6,456 nucleotides of DNA from positions 1 to 6,456 of the forward strand of contig JAPKZM010000151.1 of assembly GCA_026393775.1 (NCBI GenBank), in the 5' to 3' direction. Source of the DNA: Candidatus Aminicenantota bacterium (GTDB taxonomy: Bacteria; Acidobacteriota; Aminicenantia; UBA2199). Positions 1 through 5,632 of this stretch are shown here, piece after piece. The notes under the pieces are model-generated. The model did not search any database and was not told where the DNA came from. It saw only the letters and a list, made by a program, of their open reading frames with translations. The position numbers and the translations under genes were made by a program. The stretch's first letter is position 1, and each line of letters opens with the position of its first letter.

Positions 1-234
1 GTGCCTGAAGTCGCCGAAGTCGTCGAAGGGGCTGTCGAAGGCGAGGCTCCCGCCGCCGGGGCCGCCGGAGCCGCTCCCGCCGCCGGGGCTGCCGCAGCTC
101 CCGCCGCCGGATCTGCCGCCGAAAAGGATAAAGGCAAGGACACGGATAAAGATAAAGGCAAGGACAAGGATACGGATAAAGGCAGGGACAAGGATAGGGA
201 TAAAGGCAAGGGAAAAGATAAAAAGGAGGGATAA
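1..234 (+). CDS. rplY: 50S ribosomal protein L25/Ctc, C-terminal tail only (partial)
   Basis: Only the last 77 codons are present; the first codon (GTG) is most likely an internal Val at the window edge, not a start. L25/Ctc binds 5S rRNA in the large ribosomal subunit. The 5S-binding fold is outside the window, so the call rests on position directly before pth (a very common rplY-pth pairing) and on the tail style. The acidic start (PEVAEVVEGAVEGE, residues 2-15) resembles the end of many Ctc-type L25 proteins. It is followed by an Ala/Pro/Gly tract (residues 16-40) and an Asp/Lys/Gly tract (41-77), both with an eight-residue period. The tail is probably disordered and highly charged. The last codons contain the ribosome-binding site of pth. 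Another protein with a disordered tail cannot be excluded. Confidence 0.65.
   Translation: MPEVAEVVEGAVEGEAPAAGAAGAAPAAGAAAAPAAGSAAEKDKGKDTDKDKGKDKDTDKGRDKDRDKGKGKDKKEG
46..120 (+). repeat. Imperfect coding repeat, three APAAG units
   Basis: Three units each begin GCTCCCGCCGCCGG (positions 46, 73 and 97). The first is 27 nt and the next two are 24 nt. They encode Ala-Pro-Ala-Ala-Gly followed by small residues. The GC-rich tract lies inside the L25 tail, immediately before the Asp/Lys repeat. Confidence 0.8.
127..222 (+). repeat. Four tandem 24-bp repeats coding DKGKDxDx octapeptides
   Basis: Four contiguous 24-nt units start at 127, 151, 175 and 199, each opening with GATAAAGGCA. The first two share 16 identical leading bases. 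They encode DKGKDTDK, DKGKDKDT, DKGRDKDR and DKGKGKDK. The period of exactly eight codons keeps frame, so unit gain or loss would only alter tail length. Divergence rises toward the last unit, which runs into the pth ribosome-binding site. Confidence 0.9.
223..229 (+). promoter_or_regulatory. Shine-Dalgarno AAGGAGG that decides the pth start
   Basis: AAGGAGG lies in the last codons of the L25 reading frame. It ends 5 nt before the ATT at 235, an ideal spacing, but 23 nt before the TTG at 253, which is too far. It is therefore the main evidence for the non-standard pth start. Confidence 0.8.
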
Positions 235-834
235 ATTTTTGTCTTCATCGGTTTGGGAAATCCGGATAAGAAGTACGAGAAAACACCGCACAACGCCGGA
301 TTTTTATGCATCGATGAGCTGTGCCGGCGCCATGACCTCCAATTGGCCGGGCTGGGAAAACTCATGCAGTATAAAAAGACCACGATCGGCGGCCAGTCCG
401 TCGTGCTGGCCAAACCGATGACCTACATGAATGAATCGGGGCTCGCGCTGCAAAAGTTGAAAAAAATATTCGCCTTCGATCCGGCGCAGATGCTGGTCAT
501 CTACGATGACATCGACCTGCCCCTGGGTCATATCCGCATCAGGGAAAGGGGCAGCGCCGGCACCCACAAAGGAATGAAATCGGTCATCCAGCATTGCGGC
601 ACGCAGGAATTTCCCCGCCTGCGCATCGGCATTCAAAACCCCGGGCGCAAAATATCGAACCTGGTCAACTACGTGTTAACTTCGTTCCGGGGCGAAAAAA
701 ACGAGATTTTCAAACTGGGAATCATGCAAGCCGCCGACGCGGCGGAAGCGATTCTAGAAACGGGCATGGCCAACGCCATGAATGCATTTAACAGGAGAAA
801 GAACTCCTTGCTTCTTCCGGAAGGAAGAGGCTAA
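235..834 (+). CDS. pth: Peptidyl-tRNA hydrolase, probable ATT start
   Basis: Pth is a cytosolic esterase that releases peptides from prematurely dropped peptidyl-tRNAs so the tRNA can be reused. Read from ATT at 235 the protein has 199 residues, normal for the family, and opens MFVFIGLGNP, matching the usual N-terminal strand (for example MLVIAGLGNP in Bacillus) residue for residue. Starting at TTG 253 would remove the first strand and part of GLGNP. Visible active-site residues are N9, H19 (in TPHNAGF, catalytic His), M65-N66 (in PMTYMNESG) and D91 (in YDDIDLP). The second signature, normally G-x-x-x-H-N-G, reads GSAGTHKG, so the conserved Asn (Asn114 in E. coli) is Lys112. RLRIGI follows as expected. 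The gene follows the L25 stop codon with no gap and in the same frame, suggesting translational coupling; rpsF starts 20 nt downstream. Identity is very secure; the start codon less so. Confidence 0.95.
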   Translation: MFVFIGLGNPDKKYEKTPHNAGFLCIDELCRRHDLQLAGLGKLMQYKKTTIGGQSVVLAKPMTYMNESGLALQKLKKIFAFDPAQMLVIYDDIDLPLGHIRIRERGSAGTHKGMKSVIQHCGTQEFPRLRIGIQNPGRKISNLVNYVLTSFRGEKNEIFKLGIMQAADAAEAILETGMANAMNAFNRRKNSLLLPEGRG

Positions 835-849
835 AACATCCACAAGGAG
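804..849 (+). promoter_or_regulatory. Possible stem masking the rpsF ribosome-binding site
   Basis: CTCCTTG at 804-810, inside the end of pth, is a perfect 7-nt complement of CAAGGAG at 843-849, the rpsF Shine-Dalgarno. Between them is the perfect palindrome CTTCCGGAAG (814-823). A folded mRNA could hide the rpsF site. S6:S18 is known to repress its own operon through a leader structure in many bacteria, but I cannot match this to that consensus. Short CU-rich complements of a Shine-Dalgarno are common by chance. Confidence 0.3.
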
Positions 850-854
850 ACAAA

Positions 855-1286
855 ATGAACAGTACGTACGAAATTGGCTTCATCATCACACCCGACGCCA
901 ATGAAGAGGAAGTCAAGAAGATCATCGAATCCATCAGCGGCAGCATCAAGAAAGCCAAAGGCGTGATCGAGAACATCGACGAATGGGGAAGAAAAAAAAT
1001 GGCCTATCCGATCCAAAAAAACCTGGAGGGCTATTATGTTTTCATCCAGACGGAAGTCGACGGCGCGGTCATCGCCGATCTCGAAAGGCGTCTCAAGCAA
1101 ATGGAAAAGGTATTGCGCTTCATCACGTTGCGGCTGGATGACAAGTTGAAGAAAGCCAACAAGCTGACCAAACGGTGGCAGAAGATCGAGCAGTTCAGGA
1201 AAAGGACCCAGTTCAGCCATGAGGAAAGCAAGGAAGGCACTGATCCCGCGGTAAAAGAGGAGGAGACATATGCAGACGAGAAGTAG
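855..1286 (+). CDS. rpsF: 30S ribosomal protein S6
   Basis: S6 pairs with S18 on the platform of the small subunit, binding the 16S rRNA central domain. The core (residues 1-97) has the family features: YEIGFIITPD at the first strand, DEWGRKKMAYPIQK (42-55), GYYVF (59-63), and LRFITLRLDDKL (87-98). A charged tail of about 45 residues follows, basic (KKANKLTKRW) then acidic (KEEETYADE), making the protein longer (143 aa) than the core alone; such tails vary between species. ATG at 855 is preceded by AAGGAG (844-849) with a 5-nt spacer. The last 17 nt overlap the start of rpsR, the partner protein, implying coupled synthesis of the pair. The ssb gene found between rpsF and rpsR in many bacteria is absent. 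Confidence 0.97.
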   Translation: MNSTYEIGFIITPDANEEEVKKIIESISGSIKKAKGVIENIDEWGRKKMAYPIQKNLEGYYVFIQTEVDGAVIADLERRLKQMEKVLRFITLRLDDKLKKANKLTKRWQKIEQFRKRTQFSHEESKEGTDPAVKEEETYADEK

Positions 1287-1542
1287 TTCCACGGATGGCA
1301 AGCCCCAGAAAAAATACTATTCGACGCGCAAGAAATATTGCGCCTTTTGCAAGGACAAGGTCACGCTGGTCGATTACAAGAATTTCAAGAACTTGGAGAA
1401 TTACATTTCCGAGACCGGGCGCATGTTCCCGGCCAGGGTCAGCGGCACCTGCGCCTACCATCAAAAACAGCTTGCCAAGGCCATCAAAAGGGCCCGGCAA
1501 ATGGCGTTGATCAAATTCGGCGAAGAAAAACGGGGCTACTAA
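1270..1542 (+). CDS. rpsR: 30S ribosomal protein S18, zinc-binding (C+) form
   Basis: S18 is a 90-residue small-subunit protein that forms a heterodimer with S6. The conserved block DYKNFKNLENYISETGRMFPARVSG leads into the hallmark AIKRARQMALI near the C-terminus (residues 71-81). C24, C27, C61 and H64 form a CxxC...CxxH set, the zinc-binding C+ version of S18; many bacteria have the version without these ligands. The N-terminus is polar and unstructured. ATG at 1270 lies inside the end of rpsF and follows a purine-rich GAGGAGGAGA (1257-1266), an excellent ribosome-binding site. rplI begins 1 nt after the stop. Confidence 0.97.
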   Translation: MQTRSSSTDGKPQKKYYSTRKKYCAFCKDKVTLVDYKNFKNLENYISETGRMFPARVSGTCAYHQKQLAKAIKRARQMALIKFGEEKRGY

Positions 1543-1543
1543 C

Positions 1544-1927
1544 ATGAAAGTCATTTTAACCGCCGATGTCGACAAAATCGGCAATCTCGGCGATATCATC
1601 GAAGTGAAAAAAGGGTTCGCCCGCAATTTCCTGTTGCCCAGGAAATACGCCGTGGAAGTGACGGATCATAATGTCACCTTGATGGAGAACAAGAAGAAAA
1701 AGCACCAGAAGCAGCTGGAACTCGAAAAACTGTTCGGCTCGGTCACCATCAGCGAGCTTGAAAAGGAGCTTAAGGCCCTGGGCATCAGCGTGGAAAAGAA
1801 GAAGCTCCATCTCGATGAACCCATCAAGCGGCTGGGCAACTACACACTCAAAATCAAGCTCTTCCAGGATGTTGAAGCAGAAATCAAAATCGCGGTTTTG
1901 CAGGACGGCGACGCCAGCAGCGAATAA
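1544..1927 (+). CDS. rplI: 50S ribosomal protein L9, shortened between its two domains
   Basis: L9 binds 23S rRNA near the L1 stalk through its N-domain and projects a C-domain on a long helix; it helps maintain reading frame. The N-domain is intact: MKVILTADVDKIGNLGD, then VKKGFARNFLLPRKYAVEVT (residues 21-40). The C-domain keeps LFGSVT (63-68), a KK-LHLDEPIKRLG segment and a final strand pair. The protein has only 127 residues against about 148 typically. Aligned by eye with Bacillus L9, LFGS falls at 63 here rather than 89, so roughly 26 residues are missing: much of the connecting helix and the first C-domain strand (the ...IPAKAGEGG region). The deletion keeps frame. No clear Shine-Dalgarno precedes ATG 1544; translation probably depends on coupling to rpsR, 1 nt upstream. 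Confidence 0.95.
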   Translation: MKVILTADVDKIGNLGDIIEVKKGFARNFLLPRKYAVEVTDHNVTLMENKKKKHQKQLELEKLFGSVTISELEKELKALGISVEKKKLHLDEPIKRLGNYTLKIKLFQDVEAEIKIAVLQDGDASSE

Positions 1928-1929
1928 AC

Positions 1930-3135
1930 GTGGCCATCACCCTTGACCTGAAAACGGCGCTACCCCATGACGAGATAGCCGAGAGAGCGCTGCTGGGGGC
2001 CATGCTCCTGGACAACCGCTACGTCAACCAGGTTTTTTCCGAGATCAGCAGCGAAGATTTTTTCCGGGATACCCATATGATGATCGCTTCGGCCATCCTG
2101 CACCTGATCGACGCCAGTTCCACCGCCGACATCATCACCGTGGCCAGCCATCTGGAAAAAAACAAGGAATTAAAATTCGTGGGCGAGATCCAGGAAGACA
2201 TCATTAAAATTTCCGAGGACCGTATCAAGAAGGGCTTCTTGGCTACGGCCGATCTGATTCCCGAGGCCATGGAATTGATCGAGAACATCCAGCGCAAAGG
2301 GGAGAGCCAGGGTTTGAAAACCGGCTTCTACGAATTGGACGACATTACTTCCGGCTTTCAGAACGGGGACCTGATCGTGTTTGCCGCCCGGCCGTCCATG
2401 GGCAAGACCGCCCTCGCCTTGAACATCGCCGTCAACATGGCCATCAAGGAAGAAAAATCGGTGGCTTTCTATTCCATCGAAATGTCCAGACTGCAGGTGT
2501 TGATGCGCATGCTGGCCATTCATGCCAAGGTCAGCATGAGCTCGCTCCGGACCGGTAAATCCCCCCATCTGACCAACAAGGAATGGCACGACCTGGAACT
2601 GGCCGCCGCCGAATTGCAGAAAGCCAAGCTGTTCATCGACGATTCGGCTTCGCTGTCGATCGTGGAAATGAAGGCCAGGGCCAGGAAACTGAAGGTGGAG
2701 AAGAAGCTGGACATTGTTTTCGTCGATTACCTGCAGCTGATCAAAGTGACCGGAGAAAGCCTGCGCCGCAACGACAACCGCGCCCAGGAAGTCACCATCA
2801 TCACGGCCGCTCTGAAGGAGCTGGCCAAGGAACTGCAGATCCCGGTGGTAGCCATGGCGCAGTTGAACCGGGCCCCGGAAACCCGCGGCGGCAAGCGGGA
2901 AAAGGGGCCCCGCTATCAGCTCTCCGACCTCAAGGAGAGCGGGTCCATCGAGCAGGACGCCGACGTGGTGATCTTCATCCACCGCGACGATCAGTTCGAC
3001 AAGGACTCGGAAAGAAAAGGCGAAGCGGACCTGATCATCGCCAAACAGAGGAACGGGCCGACCGGAAAGATCGTCCTGGCTTTTCTCGACAAGTTCACCA
3101 AATTCGCCAACATGGAATTTCACGAACGGGAATAA
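1930..3135 (+). CDS. dnaB: Replicative DNA helicase DnaB with a shortened N-terminal domain
   Basis: DnaB is the hexameric 5'-3' helicase of the replication fork; its N-terminal collar recruits primase. The RecA-like motor is complete: Walker A ARPSMGKT (153-160), SIEMS with catalytic Glu184, Walker B IVFVDYLQL (262-270, Asp266), QLNRAPE (311-317), LSDLKESGSIEQDAD (331-345) and the arginine-finger region AKQRNGPTG (371-379). The N-domain starts normally (LPHDEIAERALLGAMLLDN), reaches LKFVG (81-85), then passes straight into a linker-like segment (EDIIKISEDRIKKGF). The usual GAAYLAEL...PTAANV...IVRE segment and following helices, about 55-60 residues, are absent, which explains 401 residues instead of about 450-470. 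No intein is present. GTG at 1930 follows the rplI stop by 2 nt without a clear Shine-Dalgarno, so coupling to rplI is likely. Confidence 0.95.
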   Translation: MAITLDLKTALPHDEIAERALLGAMLLDNRYVNQVFSEISSEDFFRDTHMMIASAILHLIDASSTADIITVASHLEKNKELKFVGEIQEDIIKISEDRIKKGFLATADLIPEAMELIENIQRKGESQGLKTGFYELDDITSGFQNGDLIVFAARPSMGKTALALNIAVNMAIKEEKSVAFYSIEMSRLQVLMRMLAIHAKVSMSSLRTGKSPHLTNKEWHDLELAAAELQKAKLFIDDSASLSIVEMKARARKLKVEKKLDIVFVDYLQLIKVTGESLRRNDNRAQEVTIITAALKELAKELQIPVVAMAQLNRAPETRGGKREKGPRYQLSDLKESGSIEQDADVVIFIHRDDQFDKDSERKGEADLIIAKQRNGPTGKIVLAFLDKFTKFANMEFHERE

Positions 3136-3199
3136 CCGTGCCGATCCAAGGATGCGGCCCGAGTGAATGCATGAGCAGCGATCCCAGCCACTTTAAAAA

Positions 3200-4552
3200 A
3201 TGAAGCACGCGAGTCTTTTTGAGTGCATCGAATGCGGGTTCCAGGGCCCCAAGTATTACGGGCGCTGCCCTCAATGCCAGGCGTGGAATTCGCTGGTGGA
3301 AAGCGCGGAGCCTGATGAAACTGAGGTAGCCGATTCGGAGCCGGGCCGGGCGCCGCAAAAAATTGGCGCCATCGATCCCCAGGGGATCAGCAGGTTACTC
3401 ACCGGCATGGATGAATTCGACCGCGTTTTGGGCGGAGGAATCGTCGCCCATTCGGTCATCTTGATCGGCGGTGAGCCGGGGGTCGGCAAATCGACACTAC
3501 TGCTGGAAGTGTCGGCCCTGCTGTCGCAAAAAGGCAAACGGGTTCTTTATTACTCGGGAGAGGAGTCGGCGGTACAGATCAAGATCAGGGCCGAAAGGCT
3601 GGCCGTCAATTCCGATGATATCCTTCTTTTCACCATCGGAACGCTGGAGGACCTGCAGCGCCACGTCAAGGAGATCAAACCCGATTTTTTGATTGTCGAC
3701 TCCATCCAGACCATTAGTTCCAAGAAGGCGTCATCCTTGAGCGGTTCTGTCTCATCCTTGCGCTACGTGACCGCCTCGATCATCGAAATGGCCAAAAGAA
3801 GCGGCATTACCGTTTTCATCATCGGCCATATCACCAAGGAAGGCCAGCTGGCCGGACCAAAAACACTGGAACACATGGTGGACGCCGTTCTTTACTTTCA
3901 GGGCGAAACTCAAGCCGATATCCGACTGCTCAGGGCTGAGAAGAATCGCTTCGGCCCGGTCAACGAAATCGGCATATTTCAAATGACCGAAAAAGGATTG
4001 GTCTCGGTCAAGGACCCGTGCCAGGTTCTGCTCCAGAATCGCCGGTCCCAGGCTCCAGGTACCGCGATCTTCCCGGCCATGAACGGCTTGCGCCCCCTGC
4101 TGACTGAAATCCAGGCCTTGGTGAGCGAAAGTCCCTTCGCCGGCAATCCGCGCCGCATCGCCATCGGTTTTGACAATTACCGCCTGTCCATGCTGCTGTC
4201 GATCATTGAAAAAAAATTGAAATTGCCGTTCTACAAGTCGGATGTTTTTTTGAACATCACCGGCGGCATGATTATCCGCGAACCCGCCGCCGACCTGGCC
4301 GTCTGCTCGGCCCTGATCGCCAGCTACAAGAATATCAGCGCCAATCCCAATGCGGTGTTGATGGGCGAGGTGGGCTTGACTGGAGAAATCAGGCCGATCA
4401 GTTTCCTGGAAACACGATTAAAAGAGGCGATAAGACAGGGTTTTTCTAATTTTTGCCTGCCAGCGTCCCAGAGGCAGTTCGCGATTAATCAAGATTTATC
4501 GGTATTTTACGTAGAAAACATCGTCGATTTTTATCAGGCCATGAAAAAATAG
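3200..4552 (+). CDS. radA: DNA repair/recombination protein RadA (Sms)
   Basis: RadA is a RecA-like ATPase that promotes branch migration of recombination intermediates and aids repair. At 450 residues it is full length. An N-terminal zinc finger has C9-C12 and C23-C26 (ECIECG...GRCPQC). The ATPase has Walker A GEPGVGKST (91-99), SGEES (119-123), Walker B LIVDSIQT (164-171) and the RadA-specific KNRFG (248-252). The C-terminal third is the Lon-protease-like domain (about 285-450), including GEVGLTGEIRPI (389-400), thought to be structural rather than proteolytic. ATG 3200 is the only sensible start: an in-frame TAA lies at 3194-3196 and the zinc finger begins at residue 9. No Shine-Dalgarno is visible in the upstream 20 nt, and the 64 nt separating it from dnaB make simple coupling less likely. 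Confidence 0.97.
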   Translation: MKHASLFECIECGFQGPKYYGRCPQCQAWNSLVESAEPDETEVADSEPGRAPQKIGAIDPQGISRLLTGMDEFDRVLGGGIVAHSVILIGGEPGVGKSTLLLEVSALLSQKGKRVLYYSGEESAVQIKIRAERLAVNSDDILLFTIGTLEDLQRHVKEIKPDFLIVDSIQTISSKKASSLSGSVSSLRYVTASIIEMAKRSGITVFIIGHITKEGQLAGPKTLEHMVDAVLYFQGETQADIRLLRAEKNRFGPVNEIGIFQMTEKGLVSVKDPCQVLLQNRRSQAPGTAIFPAMNGLRPLLTEIQALVSESPFAGNPRRIAIGFDNYRLSMLLSIIEKKLKLPFYKSDVFLNITGGMIIREPAADLAVCSALIASYKNISANPNAVLMGEVGLTGEIRPISFLETRLKEAIRQGFSNFCLPASQRQFAINQDLSVFYVENIVDFYQAMKK

Positions 4553-4558
4553 TTTTGC

Positions 4559-4576
4559 CGGTCCGTATTGGGACCG
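4559..4576 (+). terminator. Perfect 6-bp hairpin after radA, weak terminator candidate
   Basis: CGGTCC (4559-4564), loop GTATTG, then GGACCG (4571-4576) form a perfect GC-rich stem just past the radA stop. No run of T follows on the + strand, so a classical intrinsic terminator is not supported. It could slow polymerase, protect the radA mRNA end, or have no role. Confidence 0.35.
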
Positions 4577-4580
4577 ATGG

Positions 4581-4609
4581 TTGAAATTTAGCCAAAAATA
4601 AGTTAAAAT
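4581..4609 (+). promoter_or_regulatory. Sigma70-type promoter for the PIN-TRAM/ispF/der unit
   Basis: TTGAAA (4581-4586) and TAAAAT (4604-4609) each match the -35 and -10 consensus at 5 of 6 bases, with the optimal 17-nt spacer in AT-rich sequence. Transcription would start near 4615-4618, about 30 nt before the next ATG. It sits just after the radA hairpin, as expected for a boundary between transcription units. Confidence 0.65.
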
Positions 4610-4648
4610 CAAGTATTGATTAGGCAATGAAATTAATAAGGAGTCTGA

Positions 4649-5632
4649 ATGTTCATTCTCATTTATAAACTTATTTTTATCGGTATATTCGCTTTGATAG
4701 GATATACGTACCCGCCATTCCAGGGAACCTCGCAGCTGCTCGGTGCCGTTATGGGCGGTGCCCTGGCCTCATTTCTGGCATTGCTGGTGTTGAAAATCAA
4801 GAAGACCGAACTGAAGCATATATGGAGCGCTTCATTGGGCCTGCTCGGCGGCGTGGCCATCGGCTGGATCATGTTCCAATTGTTCAACCTGATCGCCATG
4901 TCCTTTTCGGCATACATATTTTTTAAAGCCTTATTCCTTTTCGGCATCCCGGTGACCGGATTGTTCATCGGCATCAGCAAGCCCAACATGTTTTCGCAGT
5001 TGAATATCAAGGAATTTTTCAGGGGCAGCAGCGCCTTCACTCAATCCTATCTGCTCGACACCAGTGCCATCATCGACGGAAGAATAGTCGCCATAGCCCT
5101 TTCCGGGTTCGTCGAGGGCGAATTGATCATCACCCAGTTCGTCCTGGCTGAACTGCAGTTCATCGCCGATTCTGTTGACGCCAATAAAAAAATCAGGGGA
5201 AAGAGGGGACTGGACGTGATTGAGCAGTTGCAGCAAAACAAAGAGATATCGGTAACGATCTTGAATAAGAACGTCCCGGGGGTCAAGGAAGTCGACCAGA
5301 AACTCGTTCTTTTGGCCAAGGAACATAATTTTAAAATCATCACAAATGACGTTAACTTGAGCAAAATTGCCAAACTACAGGATGTAAAAGTGCTGAATGT
5401 CAATGAGCTGGCGTTTGCCCTCAAACCGATCGTTTATCCTGGAGAAAAAATACAGGCCCGTATTACCAAGGAAGGCAAGGAGAAAAAACAGGGGTTGGCA
5501 TACCTTGAGGACGGGACCATGGTGGTGGTTGATGACGCCAAGAGCGATATCGGTCGAGAAGTCGAAATCGAGGTGACCTCTGTACTGCAATCTACTTCGG
5601 GAAAAATCATCTTCGGTAAAAAAACTTCATGA
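4649..5632 (+). CDS. yacL: YacL-type membrane-anchored PIN-TRAM protein (putative RNase)
   Basis: The protein has 327 residues and resembles Bacillus YacL and related PIN-TRAM proteins. Four hydrophobic segments (about 2-20, 28-50, 59-84 and 88-110) anchor it in the membrane. A PIN nuclease domain follows (about 133-255) with the acidic metal-binding set D137 (LLDTSAIIDGR), E168 (VLAELQ), D216 (EVDQKLV) and D234 (ITNDVNL). A C-terminal TRAM domain (about 262-322) should bind RNA. This architecture predicts a cytoplasm-facing metal-dependent RNase; the substrate is unknown, so function is inferred from the family. The start follows TAAGGAG (4637-4643) with a 5-nt spacer and is preceded by a good promoter, so it probably leads its own operon. 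In Bacillus the order is radA-disA-yacL-ispD-ispF; here disA and ispD are missing from the series. Confidence 0.88.
   Translation: MFILIYKLIFIGIFALIGYTYPPFQGTSQLLGAVMGGALASFLALLVLKIKKTELKHIWSASLGLLGGVAIGWIMFQLFNLIAMSFSAYIFFKALFLFGIPVTGLFIGISKPNMFSQLNIKEFFRGSSAFTQSYLLDTSAIIDGRIVAIALSGFVEGELIITQFVLAELQFIADSVDANKKIRGKRGLDVIEQLQQNKEISVTILNKNVPGVKEVDQKLVLLAKEHNFKIITNDVNLSKIAKLQDVKVLNVNELAFALKPIVYPGEKIQARITKEGKEKKQGLAYLEDGTMVVVDDAKSDIGREVEIEVTSVLQSTSGKIIFGKKTS

Noticed and set aside
1..3. GTG at the first base as a real gene start
   Set aside because: It coincides with the window edge, has no upstream context, and what follows is a low-complexity tail, so an internal Val codon is far more likely.
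127..222. Tandem repeat as a CRISPR array or non-coding regulatory repeat
   Set aside because: Units are contiguous with no spacers, the period is exactly eight codons, and the frame stays open through all units.
239..421. Short plus-strand frame starting TTG 239 over the pth start
   Set aside because: Different frame from Pth, Ser/Arg-rich with no family resemblance, while the pth frame matches the family through this region.
1242..1300. A hidden or degraded ssb between rpsF and rpsR
   Set aside because: The two genes overlap by 17 nt, leaving no room; ssb must be elsewhere if present.
2170..3123. 317-codon open frame on the minus strand opposite dnaB
   Set aside because: It mirrors the conserved dnaB codons, has no recognisable motifs, and its His/Asp/Phe-rich make-up is typical of an antisense shadow of a gene with GC-rich third positions.
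2583..3203. 206-codon plus-strand frame inside dnaB
   Set aside because: It is an Arg/Gly/Pro-rich out-of-frame translation of the dnaB motor domain, whose own frame carries every helicase motif.
3720..3765. Direct repeat TCATCCTTG inside radA
   Set aside because: Two copies 9 nt long encode the similar SSL segments of a normal RadA sequence; no sign of duplication or insertion.
4559..4576. Strong intrinsic terminator after radA
   Set aside because: The stem is perfect but short and no T-tract follows; kept only as a low-confidence hairpin.
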